Shown here piece after piece: positions 53,637 through 62,003 of a stretch of 64,000 bases of DNA. Under the pieces are notes generated by a model. It did no database searches and was not told the origin of the DNA. It worked only from the letters and a program-made list of their open reading frames with translations. The position numbers were made by a program, and so were the translations under genes. The DNA comes from Zobellella maritima (GTDB lineage Bacteria; Pseudomonadota; Gammaproteobacteria; Enterobacterales; Aeromonadaceae). The first letter of the stretch is position 1; the number at the start of each line of letters is the position of its first letter. Where the stretch lies: positions 1-64,000 of the forward strand of contig NZ_QCZE01000008.1 in assembly GCF_003075035.1 (NCBI RefSeq), written 5' to 3'.

Positions 53637-54122
53637 TTATTGCCGCTTGCCGATCACTTCCTTCATCAGCTTCAGCTGCTGCTGTTTTAGCCGGCTGTCG
53701 GCGGCTATCTTGTCCAGGGTGGCCTGCCTGAGCTCGGCGTTTTCCATCTTGCCGGCCCGGCTTTCGGCCATCATCCGTGACAGTATCATGTGCTGCTCCA
53801 TGGCTTCCAGGCGGGCATTCTGGCTGACCAGGTACTGTTTCTTCAGCTCGGGGCTGTCCATCTTCTCCAGCCGCTTGGTGAGCCGCTGTTCGAACTTCTG
53901 CGGAGCCATTTTCATGGGGTGGTGGCCCATGCCATGGCGGCCTTCCCCCCTGTGGTGGCCTGTTTCGCCCATCCGGTGACCGCAATCGCCCTGTCCCTTG
54001 CGCTCACCATGGGACCATTTCGGGCCCGTTTGTTCGGTACCGCTGGCGTCGACGGCGCTGACCAGCGCAGGGGCGGCAAACAGGGTGGCGGCCAGCAACA
54101 ATACGGTTTTCTTGGTGTTCAT
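53637..54122 (-). CDS. His-rich periplasmic protein, possibly Spy/CpxP-like
   Basis: This 161-residue protein has a signal peptide (cleavage near VSA-V), then a His/Gly/Met-rich stretch at about residues 38-71 (seven His, one Cys, several Met), and a long helical C-terminal half. The size and helical content recall CpxP/Spy/ZraP-type periplasmic chaperones, but the LTxxQ motif is not evident, so the family is uncertain. It is divergent from a two-component system and is its probable target. Metal binding is suggested by the His content. Confidence 0.7.
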   Translation of the reverse strand: MNTKKTVLLLAATLFAAPALVSAVDASGTEQTGPKWSHGERKGQGDCGHRMGETGHHRGEGRHGMGHHPMKMAPQKFEQRLTKRLEKMDSPELKKQYLVSQNARLEAMEQHMILSRMMAESRAGKMENAELRQATLDKIAADSRLKQQQLKLMKEVIGKRQ

Positions 54123-54205
54123 GGTTTCTACCTCTGGTATGGGTTCGAGATGAAGTAAAACAGCCGGCTGTCAGCGAACTGTGTCTGGCTCTCCCTTTTT
54201 TGTAG

Positions 54206-54240
54206 CAAAGTGTGACGGCCTTGTCGGCTGACACACTTTG
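54206..54240. promoter_or_regulatory. Inverted repeat between the His-rich gene and the response regulator
   Basis: CAAAGTGTG (54206-54214) and CACACTTTG (54232-54240) are perfect 9-bp arms separated by 17 bp, in the gap between divergent genes. It is a candidate binding site for the OmpR-type regulator. Confidence 0.5.
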
Positions 54241-54299
54241 ACATTAATTGCCGTAAAAACCGCCTTATACTGGCCCTATGGAACGACTGAGGAACCAAG

Positions 54300-55022
54300 A
54301 TGAATAAAGGCAGGCACCTGCTGGTGGTGGACGATCACAGCGAGATTCGCGATTTGTTGAAGCGCTTCCTGGAGCAACACGGCTACCAGGTCAACGGCGC
54401 CCGGGACGGCCGGGAAATGCGCCAGCAGCTGGCCCGCCAGGCGGTTGACCTGATCATCCTGGACCTGATGCTGCCCGGCGAAGACGGCCTGACCCTGTGC
54501 CGGGAACTGAGGGCCTCCAGCGAGGTGCCCATCATCATGCTCACCGCCATGGGGGAAGATACCGATCGCATCGTCGGCCTGGAAATGGGTGCCGACGACT
54601 ACCTGCCCAAACCCTTCAACCCCCGGGAGCTGCTGGCCAGGATCAAGGCGGTGCTCAGACGTAACCCCGAGCCGGGCCTGACCCAGGCACCAAAAGAGCA
54701 GCAACAGATCCGCTTCAATCAGTGGACCCTGGATATGGCCCGTCGCGAGCTGCTGGATAATAAAGGGGTCACCATCAGCCTGAGCACCGCCGAATTTGAT
54801 CTGCTCAGGGTGTTTATCCAGCATCCCAACCGGGTGTTGAGTCGAGACCAGCTGCTGGACCTGGCCCGGGGCCGGGAAGCCCAGGCCTTCGACCGCGCCA
54901 TCGATACCCTGGTCAGCCGGCTGCGGCGCAAGCTGGAGCCGGACTCCAAGAATCCGCAACTGATCAAAACCATCTGGGGCGGAGGCTATATGCTGGTCGC
55001 CGACATCAGCCATGTGGATTAA
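54300..55022 (+). CDS. OmpR-family response regulator
   Basis: This 240-residue protein has a receiver domain (acidic pair Asp11-Asp12, phosphoacceptor Asp55 in LIILDLMLPG, conserved Thr in MLTAMG and Lys in LPKPF) and a C-terminal winged helix of the OmpR type (EFDLLRVFIQHPNRVLSRDQLLDLARG). It overlaps the sensor kinase gene by 11 bp. It is closest in layout to OmpR/RstA regulators. It probably controls the divergent His-rich gene. Confidence 0.93.
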   Translation: MNKGRHLLVVDDHSEIRDLLKRFLEQHGYQVNGARDGREMRQQLARQAVDLIILDLMLPGEDGLTLCRELRASSEVPIIMLTAMGEDTDRIVGLEMGADDYLPKPFNPRELLARIKAVLRRNPEPGLTQAPKEQQQIRFNQWTLDMARRELLDNKGVTISLSTAEFDLLRVFIQHPNRVLSRDQLLDLARGREAQAFDRAIDTLVSRLRRKLEPDSKNPQLIKTIWGGGYMLVADISHVD

Positions 55023-56385
55023 ACGCCTCGGCTACTGGGCCGGCAGCCTGGCGGGGCAAATTATCCTGGTGGCGCTGTTTGCCCTGCTGCTGATCCAGCT
55101 GATCGGCGTGCAAATCTATCGCCTGGAGCGGGAAGAGGCGCTGGGTCTGGTCAACAGCCGCTTTACCCTGCAACGGCTGACCGCCGCCACCCGCCTGCTC
55201 AACGAGGCGCCCGGAGAGCTGAGATCCGAGATCCTGAAGGCCAGCCGCAGCGAAACCCTGCTGCTGAACATAGATGCCTCCCGCCCCGCTCCGGCGGCGC
55301 GCAACGCCAAACTCGAACATATAGTGCGAACCAAGCTGGACTATCCTCCCGGGCGGGCCGTGATCATCAGCGCCGAAACCCGCAACGGAATGCTCGAGCT
55401 GCCCCCCCATCCTCATCGCCATCGCCACCCCGGCCGACGGCCACCGCTGCCGGATATCCGTCTCTATGGCGCTATCGAACTGGCTGATGGCCAGTGGCTG
55501 CATTTCACCTCGCTGACGGACCGGGAAACCCCGGGCTGGTCGGTCAAGGCGGTGCTGTCACTGGTGTTGCTGGCAGGCCTGCTGACCGGGCTGATGATCT
55601 GGCTGCTGCAGCGCACCACCCGACCGCTCAAGGAGCTGGCCCGGCAGGCCGAGCGCCTGGGCCGGGGCGACAAGGCGGAGCCCGTCCCTGAAAGCGGGCC
55701 GCGGGAAATTCGTGAAACCCTGGCGGCCTTCAACCGCATGCAGGATAGGCTGGACAGGTTCGTGTCCGATCGCACCCGCATGCTGGCGGCCATCTCCCAC
55801 GACCTGCGCACCCCCATCACCAGCCTGCGGCTACGTACCGAGTTCCTGCCCGATGGCGAAGACAAACACAAACTGCAGGCGGGGCTGAAACAGATGGAGC
55901 AGATGCTCAACGCCACCCTGCAGTTTGCCCGGGAGGATGGCCTGGCCGAGCCGGTACGGGATCTGGACCTGCCCAGCCTGCTGGAAAGCCTGTGTGACGA
56001 CCTGCAGGACAACGGCCACGATGTCTCCCTGGTCGAGCAGTCGCCCATCATCTATCGCGGCCGCCCCACCGCCTTGCGCCGGGCCCTGCAGAACCTGCTC
56101 GACAACGGCGTGAAATACGGTGGCAAGGTCGAGGTACGGTTGCTGGACGGCAAGGAATCGGTGCGTATCCTGGTGCATGACCATGGCCCCGGCATTCCGG
56201 AGCAACAGCTGGAGGAAGTGTTCAAGCCCTTTATCCGCCTGGACAGCGCCCGCAACCTGGAGGACGGCAGCGTCGGCCTGGGGCTGGCCATTGCCCGCAC
56301 CCTGATCCACCAGCACGGCGGCAGCCTGGAGCTCGCCAACCATCCCCGGGGCGGCCTGTTGGCCACGGTGACCCTGCCCCGTTAA
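55012..56385 (+). CDS. Sensor histidine kinase, probable metal or envelope-stress sensor
   Basis: This 457-residue kinase has two membrane helices (about 15-35 and 178-198) bounding a periplasmic domain, then HAMP (about 200-250), the HisKA site ISHDLRTP with His263, and an ATPase domain with N-box (LQNLLDNGVKYG), DHGPGIP and GLGLAIA. The periplasmic part contains PHPHRHRHP (132-140), four histidines in nine residues, suggesting metal detection. Together with the His-rich periplasmic protein nearby this points to a metal-responsive system. EnvZ/RstB-like layout. Confidence 0.92.
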   Translation: MWIKRLGYWAGSLAGQIILVALFALLLIQLIGVQIYRLEREEALGLVNSRFTLQRLTAATRLLNEAPGELRSEILKASRSETLLLNIDASRPAPAARNAKLEHIVRTKLDYPPGRAVIISAETRNGMLELPPHPHRHRHPGRRPPLPDIRLYGAIELADGQWLHFTSLTDRETPGWSVKAVLSLVLLAGLLTGLMIWLLQRTTRPLKELARQAERLGRGDKAEPVPESGPREIRETLAAFNRMQDRLDRFVSDRTRMLAAISHDLRTPITSLRLRTEFLPDGEDKHKLQAGLKQMEQMLNATLQFAREDGLAEPVRDLDLPSLLESLCDDLQDNGHDVSLVEQSPIIYRGRPTALRRALQNLLDNGVKYGGKVEVRLLDGKESVRILVHDHGPGIPEQQLEEVFKPFIRLDSARNLEDGSVGLGLAIARTLIHQHGGSLELANHPRGGLLATVTLPR

Positions 56386-56466
56386 CAAGTGCTTGATTGT
56401 CATGGGGTAAAAATCAATACTGGGCGTCAGTATCAAAAAAAGTGAACGCTGAATAAGGGTCATCTT

Positions 56467-56862
56467 ATGCTCAAGGAAGAACACGCTCAGGCCATGCTGA
56501 AGGCCGCCCGGGAACATGCCCTCAAGCTTGGCGTCAAGGTCAATATCGCCATTGTCGACGCCGGTGCCCACCTGCTCGCCTTCAACCGGATGGACGGCGC
56601 CATGCTCGGCTCCATCGAGGTCGCCCTCAAGAAGGCCCGTACCGCCGTGCTGTTTCCCATGCCCGCCGAACAATTCGGCGAGATTATCCGTCATGCGGAA
56701 CTGACCGGCATGGAACACACCAACGGCGGCCTGGTCGCCTTCGCCGGCGGCCAGCCGCTGCATGTGGATGGCCGGCTGTTGGGCGCCATCGGCGTATCCG
56801 GCGCCAACGCCGAACAAGACAAGGACATCGCCGAACAGGCCATTATCCAGATAATGGGGTAA
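56467..56862 (+). CDS. GlcG/HbpS family protein
   Basis: This 131-residue protein matches the GlcG/HbpS (DUF336) fold: VNIAIVDAGAHLLAFNRMDGAMLGSIE with KKARTAVLF, and LVAFAGGQPLHVDGRLLGAIGVSG near the end. No signal peptide is visible, so it is probably cytoplasmic. Family members bind haem or cobalamin-like ligands or accompany glycolate oxidation; no partner is adjacent here. Confidence 0.88.
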   Translation: MLKEEHAQAMLKAAREHALKLGVKVNIAIVDAGAHLLAFNRMDGAMLGSIEVALKKARTAVLFPMPAEQFGEIIRHAELTGMEHTNGGLVAFAGGQPLHVDGRLLGAIGVSGANAEQDKDIAEQAIIQIMG

Positions 56863-56955
56863 CCGGCGGCGCTTTACAGCCAGGGGGAAACTTCCTACAG
56901 TCGTGGGTCAATTGACGCCCGGATACCCCGGCGTTCAGGCACAAGGAAAGGACCC

Positions 56956-58224
56956 ATGAAAGACGCAACCCTGGCTGTTCATCACGGCTACACCACAGAT
57001 CCCACCACCAAGGCCGTGGCCACTCCCATCTACCAGACCGTAGCCTACGAGTTTGACAGCGCCCAGCACGGCGCCGATCTGTTCAATCTGGAAGTGCCGG
57101 GTAACATCTATACCCGCATCATGAATCCCACCAACGACGTGCTGGAACAACGGGTCGCCGCCCTCGAAGGGGGCATCGCCGGCCTGGTGGTTTCAGCAGG
57201 CAGTGCCGCCATCCACTATGCCATCCTCACCCTGGCCCAAAGCGGCGACAACATCATCACCACTCCCCAGCTGTATGGCGGCACCTACACTCTGTTTGCC
57301 CATATGCTGCCCAGCTTGGGAATTGAAGTGCGCTTCGCCGACGATGCCAGCCCGGAAGCCGTCGCCCGCCTGATCGACGGCAACACCAAGGCGGTGTACT
57401 GCGAGAGCATCGGCAACCCGGCGGGCAATGTCGCCGATATTCAGGGCCTGGCCGACGCCGCCCATGCCCAGGGCGTGCCGCTGATTGTCGACAACACAGT
57501 CGCCACTCCCATGCTGTGCAAGCCGATCTCGTTCGGAGCCGACATCGTGGTGCACTCGCTCACCAAATACATCGGCGGCCACGGCAACTCCCTGGGCGGC
57601 ATCATCGTCGACAGCGGCAACTTCCCCTGGGCAGAACACAAGGCGCGCTTCCCGCTGTTCAACGAGCCCGAGCCGGCCTATCACGGAGTGGTCTATACCG
57701 AAACCTTCGGCCCCGCCGCCTTTATCGCTCGTGCCCGTACCGTACCGCTGCGCAACACCGGCAGCGCCCTGGCGCCGCTCAACGCCTTCCTGCTGCTGCA
57801 GGGCCTGGAGACCCTGCCCCTGCGCATGGAACGGCATGTGGAAAACACCTTCAAGGTGGCCGAGTTCCTGCAAAAACACCCGCAGGTGGCCTGGGTCAAC
57901 TATGCGGGCCTGCCGGAGCATCCGGATTTTGAGCGGGCCCAACGCTTCATGGAAGGCAAGCCGTCGGCGATCATGTCGTTTGGCCTGAAGGGCGGCTATG
58001 ACGCCGGAGTGCGTTTCTATGATGCGCTCAAGCTTATCAAGCGGCTGGTGAACATAGGTGACGCCAAGTCCCTGGCCTGCCACCCGGCCTCCACCACCCA
58101 TCGCCAGATGAACGAAACCGAGCAGGCCCAGGCCGGGGTCAAACCCGAGATGATCCGCCTGTCCATCGGTATCGAGCACAGCGACGATATCATCAAAGAT
58201 CTGGAGCAGGCGCTGGAGGCTTGA
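56956..58224 (+). CDS. metY: O-acetylhomoserine sulfhydrylase
   Basis: MetY makes homocysteine from O-acetylhomoserine and sulfide with PLP. The 422-residue protein starts THAL-like (TLAVHHGYTTDPTTKAVATPIYQTVAYEF) and has IYTRIMNPTNDVLEQRVAALEGG, the PLP-lysine motif HSLTKYIGGHG, and the ACHPASTTHRQM end. Length is normal for MetY (about 425) and greater than MetB (about 390). Direct sulfhydrylation can use the sulfite- and sulfide-handling capacity of the cell. Confidence 0.93.
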   Translation: MKDATLAVHHGYTTDPTTKAVATPIYQTVAYEFDSAQHGADLFNLEVPGNIYTRIMNPTNDVLEQRVAALEGGIAGLVVSAGSAAIHYAILTLAQSGDNIITTPQLYGGTYTLFAHMLPSLGIEVRFADDASPEAVARLIDGNTKAVYCESIGNPAGNVADIQGLADAAHAQGVPLIVDNTVATPMLCKPISFGADIVVHSLTKYIGGHGNSLGGIIVDSGNFPWAEHKARFPLFNEPEPAYHGVVYTETFGPAAFIARARTVPLRNTGSALAPLNAFLLLQGLETLPLRMERHVENTFKVAEFLQKHPQVAWVNYAGLPEHPDFERAQRFMEGKPSAIMSFGLKGGYDAGVRFYDALKLIKRLVNIGDAKSLACHPASTTHRQMNETEQAQAGVKPEMIRLSIGIEHSDDIIKDLEQALEA

Positions 58225-58559
58225 GCATCTGCATTCCCACGCAGAGCATGGGAACCAGGATGCCGCAAAAACGTCAGTGAGTGATAAAAGGGATTGGCTC
58301 AACCGGCCACTGACCGCCATCCATGGCGGCCAGTGGCGCGGCTGAGCCCCCATGGGTCAGCTTGCTGCCTGCACCAAGTTGGGTGACGGACCGAACATCC
58401 AGTGAATATTCGCAGCCCTTAGCCAGCGCGGGTGGCCTGAAACCACGGCGAGCCGGCGGCGCTATCCCTTTTACCGCCAACACTTGCCTGTATCTCTATC
58501 TCTGGCCCTTTCCACCATCCTCGGCCATGCTTGAGGATATGTCTGAACAGGAGCCAGTC
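58225..58559. other. Intergenic region after metY with a MITE-like element
   Basis: The main content is the repeat element at 58285-58473. The remaining bases hold the ribosome site of the next gene (AGGAG at 58549). No gene seen. Confidence 0.6.
58285..58473. repeat. MITE-like intergenic repeat with inverted ends
   Basis: The element is bounded by TAAAAGGGAT and ATCCCTTTTA, perfect 10-bp inverted ends, 189 bp apart. Inside is a long imperfect hairpin: GGCTCA/TGAGCC (58295-58350) enclosing GGCCACTG/CAGTGGC and CCGCCATCCATGGCGG (58314-58329). The left 23 bp recur at 20884-20906 and the inner 16-bp palindrome recurs at 22923-22938. No coding content is visible. Confidence 0.55.
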
Positions 58560-60317
58560 ATGTCCGTTAATCCGGAGCTCTCTCCCCGCCGCCATTCCAG
58601 CCAGGCCCAGGATGAACAGGCCCTGGTCACCGAGCAGCTGCAGCATTTCGGCATAGATCCCGACAGCCCCTACGGCCGCCGGCTGGGCCAGGCGGTGCTC
58701 AACCTCAACCGCACCAACCAGGATATTCACGCGCTCTGGCAGCTGACCCGGGATACCCTCAGCAGCCTGCCCCCCGAGCAGCAGCTCAGCCGCTTCAACG
58801 CCAAGAAGTTTCTCTCTTTTCAGCTGGCCAAGGTGCTGGAAAACCTGCAGATCCCCTTCCGCCAGCAATGGCGCGGCCTGAACATGGAGCTGGGCTCGCG
58901 CCTGGCCAAGGGCCCTTATCCGCTGTTCGATCGGGTGCCGGCATTGTTCTCCGCCAATCCGGTGATAGTGCGTACCGCCACCTATGTCTATGCCTGCACC
59001 GAATGGATAGACGATGCCTTCCAGGGCCGGGAATCCAGCCACCCCATCTACACCCGGCTGCTCAACCCCACCTCCCTGGCGCTGGCCAACACCATGGTCG
59101 AGCTGGAAGCCGGCCACCACAGCCCCGACTACCTGGCCTGGAACTTCAATTCCGGCATGGCCGCCATCGACGCCCTGCTGGGCACTGTGCTGGAGCGTGA
59201 CGACATCCTGCTGGTCAGCCGCAATGTCTATGGCGGCGTGCACCAGCTGCTGCAGGATTACTACGCCAGGCCGCAGAAACTGGGGATTACCCTGGTCTGG
59301 TTCGACGGCACCACCGAGGAAGAATTCCAACAAGCACTGCACCAGCTGCTCACCGAACACCAACCGGCACTGGACCGGGGCGCCCGGCTGCGGGTCTATC
59401 TGGAATCCCCCTGCAACCCCCATGGCCTGATGCTGGATGTGCCCGCCATCTGCCGGCACAGTCATAGTGCCGGTGCCTTGGTGATGCTGGATGCAACCCT
59501 GGCCACCCCTGTGCTGTTTCGCCCCCTGCAAAGAACGGACAAAACCGAGCGGCCGGATTTCGTCATCCACTCCTATACCAAGGATCTGAGCGGCACCGGC
59601 AGTACCACCGCCGGAGTGGTGATAGGTCTTCAGCCACGCATGTTCCTGCCCAAGGGTGAACCCGGCTGGGAGCAAACCCTGTTCTGGCAGGTGTATTACA
59701 TCAAGGGAGCCTTTCTCGACGGCGACAAGGCCTATGAGGTGATGACGGGGCTGAAGACCCTGGAGCTGCGCATGCTGGCCAAGTGCATTAATACCCTGGT
59801 GTTTACCCGTTTCCTGGACTCCCATCCCCAGATCCGGGTGAACTCCCACGCCCTGGAGGGGCATCCCAACGCCGGGCTACGTCGGCAGCTGCTCGAACTC
59901 GGCCTGCCCAGCCCGCTGTTTACCTTCGATCTCGAGCCGGCCGGGCTGCCCCGTGACGCCTTCGTACGTTTCTTCGACGCCCTGGAGCCGGCCTTTTCCC
60001 ATATGGTCAGTCTGGGCCAGACCAATACCCTGGTGCTCTGCCCGGCGCTGACCTCCCACTCTGAACTGGACGACACCGCCCTGGCCGCCGCCGGCATCAG
60101 CCGCACCGGTATCCGGGTGGCCATGGGCATAGAGCGGGTGCGGGAGCTGATCGCCCATATCATACTGGCCGCACGCCTGCATATCGATCCGGTCAGCCCC
60201 GGTTTCAGCGAACGCTTTATGGCGCCGGGGCAGGTAGACGAGCTGGTCGAGGCCACCACCCTGGCCGTGCACCGAGATCGTCTGGCGCAGCAGAGCGGGC
60301 TGGCCGCACTGTTATAG
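58560..60317 (+). CDS. PLP-dependent Cys/Met-metabolism enzyme with N-terminal extension
   Basis: This 585-residue protein has a Cys/Met metabolism PLP domain from about residue 140 on: a YTRLLNPTSLALANTMVELEAG stretch, LESPCNPHGLMLDVP, and the PLP lysine Lys341 in HSYTKDLSGTGSTTAG. Residues 1-139 form a helical extension (GIDPDSPYGRRLGQAVLNLNRTNQDIH and onward) not present in MetB, MetC or MetY. ATG 58560 follows AGGAG by 6 nt; ATG 58539 is possible. The function may be a gamma-lyase or sulfhydrylase; the exact substrate is not predictable. It follows metY, 335 bp downstream. Confidence 0.8.
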   Translation: MSVNPELSPRRHSSQAQDEQALVTEQLQHFGIDPDSPYGRRLGQAVLNLNRTNQDIHALWQLTRDTLSSLPPEQQLSRFNAKKFLSFQLAKVLENLQIPFRQQWRGLNMELGSRLAKGPYPLFDRVPALFSANPVIVRTATYVYACTEWIDDAFQGRESSHPIYTRLLNPTSLALANTMVELEAGHHSPDYLAWNFNSGMAAIDALLGTVLERDDILLVSRNVYGGVHQLLQDYYARPQKLGITLVWFDGTTEEEFQQALHQLLTEHQPALDRGARLRVYLESPCNPHGLMLDVPAICRHSHSAGALVMLDATLATPVLFRPLQRTDKTERPDFVIHSYTKDLSGTGSTTAGVVIGLQPRMFLPKGEPGWEQTLFWQVYYIKGAFLDGDKAYEVMTGLKTLELRMLAKCINTLVFTRFLDSHPQIRVNSHALEGHPNAGLRRQLLELGLPSPLFTFDLEPAGLPRDAFVRFFDALEPAFSHMVSLGQTNTLVLCPALTSHSELDDTALAAAGISRTGIRVAMGIERVRELIAHIILAARLHIDPVSPGFSERFMAPGQVDELVEATTLAVHRDRLAQQSGLAALL

Positions 60318-60935
60318 CAGGCTCTCGCCCAGGCCCAGCGCCAGCTTGGCGGCCAGCAGCCACATCAGGGTGCCGATGGCGCCATCCATGATCTTCTGCA
60401 CCCAGGGCCGACTGAGCCAGGCGCTCATCCGGGCCGCCGCCAGCGCCAGGGTGAAGAACCACAGCAGCGAGGCACTGATACAACCCAGGGCAAAAGCCCA
60501 TTTGGCCTGCTGATCCAGGCCGCCCCCCACGGAGCCGAGGATCATCACGGTTTCTATATACACCTGAGGATTGAGCAGGGTCACCGCCAGCACCCCGATG
60601 ATCACCGCCTTCAGGCCCTGGGTCTTGCCGCCGATGGCCAGCCCCTCGCTGTCCCGGAACACCCGCCGCCAGCAATGGCTGCCGTAGATCAGCAGGAACA
60701 GGATGCCGGCCAGGCTGATCCCCCACATCAGCACCCCGTTGGCCTGCAGGGCGGCACCGCCACCGAACACCCCTGCGCTGATCAAGGCCACATCGAACAG
60801 GCTACAGATGGCCGCCACCAGCAGGTGATACTGACGACGGATGCCCTGATTGAGTACGAAGGCATTCTGCGCCCCTATCGGCATGATCAGGCCGGCCCCC
60901 AGACCGAAACCTTGTAACCAGGGTAACCAATACAT
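60312..60935 (-). CDS. argO: Arginine exporter ArgO (LysE family)
   Basis: ArgO exports arginine and toxic analogues across the inner membrane. The 207-residue protein has five to six membrane helices and LysE-family motifs GLGAGLIMPIGAQNAFVLNQG at the start and AVTLLNPQVYIETVMILG in the middle. It is divergent from the ArgP gene, 113 bp apart, the E. coli logic in which ArgP activates argO. Its 3' end overlaps the convergent PLP gene by 6 bp. Confidence 0.93.
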   Translation of the reverse strand: MYWLPWLQGFGLGAGLIMPIGAQNAFVLNQGIRRQYHLLVAAICSLFDVALISAGVFGGGAALQANGVLMWGISLAGILFLLIYGSHCWRRVFRDSEGLAIGGKTQGLKAVIIGVLAVTLLNPQVYIETVMILGSVGGGLDQQAKWAFALGCISASLLWFFTLALAAARMSAWLSRPWVQKIMDGAIGTLMWLLAAKLALGLGESLL

Positions 60936-61048
60936 AACGCTGCACTCCTGTTAAACCAGATGAAGGAACCGATACCGGTGGAGGCCAGAGTAGAGAAGCG
61001 CTACAGTTTAGTAAAACTAATATAATTTTATATGGATAAGAATTATTA

Positions 61049-61972
61049 ATGAGCGTACTGGACTATAAGTTGCTGGAAGCCCTGGATAAGGTAGTGAGCG
61101 AGCAAAGCTTCGACGGCGCCGCCCGTCTGCTGCACCTGACCCAATCGGCGGTGTCCCAGCGCATCAAGCAGCTGGAGCTGCGCCTTGCTCAGCCTCTGCT
61201 GGTACGAGGCCAGCCGCCGCTGCCGACCGAGGCGGGCCGGCAGTTGCTGGCCCATTACCGGCAGGTGAGCCAGCTGGAGAACGCCCTGATGGCCGAGTTG
61301 CTGCCCGATGCCCCGCAAAAACCGCTGGGGGTCACCATAGCAGTCAATGCCGACAGCCTCGCCACCTGGTTGATACCGGCGCTGACTCCCCTGCTGCATT
61401 CCCACCCTATCGAGCTAAACCTGCTGATCGAAGACGAGTCCCGCACCCTGGACAAGCTGAAGAGCGGCGAAGCCTTCGGCGCCATCAGCCTGGCCGCCAG
61501 CCCCCTGCCGGGCTGCCGTTGCGACCGACTGGGCCAGATGGACTATATCCTGGTGGCCACCCCGGAATTCAAGGCCCGCTACTTTGCCGATGGCCTGAGT
61601 CATGATGCCCTGCAACGGGCGCCGGCGGTGGCCTTCGATCAAAGGGACGACATGCATGCCCGCTATATCAAACAGCATTTTGGGCTGGCCGCCGGCGACT
61701 ATCCCTGCCATACGGTGCGCTCATCCGAAGCCTTTGTCGCCATCGCCCGCTCCGGCGCCGCCTATTGCCTGATCCCCAGGCTGATGATCGCCGATGATCT
61801 GGCCCGAAGCCGGCTGGTGGAACTCTATCCCCAGGGGCCGCTGATCCAGACCCTGTATTGGCACCGTTGGTTGCTCGAGCGAGGTATCCACAAAGATCTG
61901 TCCCGGCGTCTGATCGACCATGCCCGTCAGTTTCTACCGCCCCTTGACTCTGGAGATACCTTCAGGGTCTAA
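61049..61972 (+). CDS. argP: LysR-type regulator ArgP
   Basis: ArgP (IciA) activates argO and other genes with arginine or lysine as effector. The 307-residue protein begins LDYKLLEALDKVVSEQSFDGAARLL with ARL and SQRIKQLE helix-turn-helix text, as in E. coli ArgP. ATG 61049 lies after GGATAAG. Its last codons contain the -35 and operator of the zntA promoter. Confidence 0.93.
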   Translation: MSVLDYKLLEALDKVVSEQSFDGAARLLHLTQSAVSQRIKQLELRLAQPLLVRGQPPLPTEAGRQLLAHYRQVSQLENALMAELLPDAPQKPLGVTIAVNADSLATWLIPALTPLLHSHPIELNLLIEDESRTLDKLKSGEAFGAISLAASPLPGCRCDRLGQMDYILVATPEFKARYFADGLSHDALQRAPAVAFDQRDDMHARYIKQHFGLAAGDYPCHTVRSSEAFVAIARSGAAYCLIPRLMIADDLARSRLVELYPQGPLIQTLYWHRWLLERGIHKDLSRRLIDHARQFLPPLDSGDTFRV

Positions 61973-61975
61973 ACT
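61944..61975 (+). promoter_or_regulatory. MerR-type promoter and operator of zntA
   Basis: TTGACT (61944-61949) and TAAACT (61970-61975) are separated by 20 bp, the long spacer typical of promoters activated by MerR-family metal sensors. The spacer carries a dyad ACTCTGGAG...CTTCAGGGT (61947-61968) like those bound by ZntR, PbrR and CadR. It lies 29 bp upstream of the zntA start and overlaps the end of argP. Confidence 0.85.
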
Positions 61976-62003
61976 CCTCCTATAACCAACAAGGAGAAAA
62001 ACC

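Noticed and set aside
57193-58353. Open frame (386 codons) on the minus strand opposite metY
   Set aside because: Antisense to a motif-complete MetY; no motifs of its own.
58419-59864. Long open frame (481 codons) on the minus strand opposite the PLP enzyme gene
   Set aside because: It is the mirror of a GC-rich gene, shows no family motifs and has low-complexity Gly/Gln/Val content typical of antisense frames.
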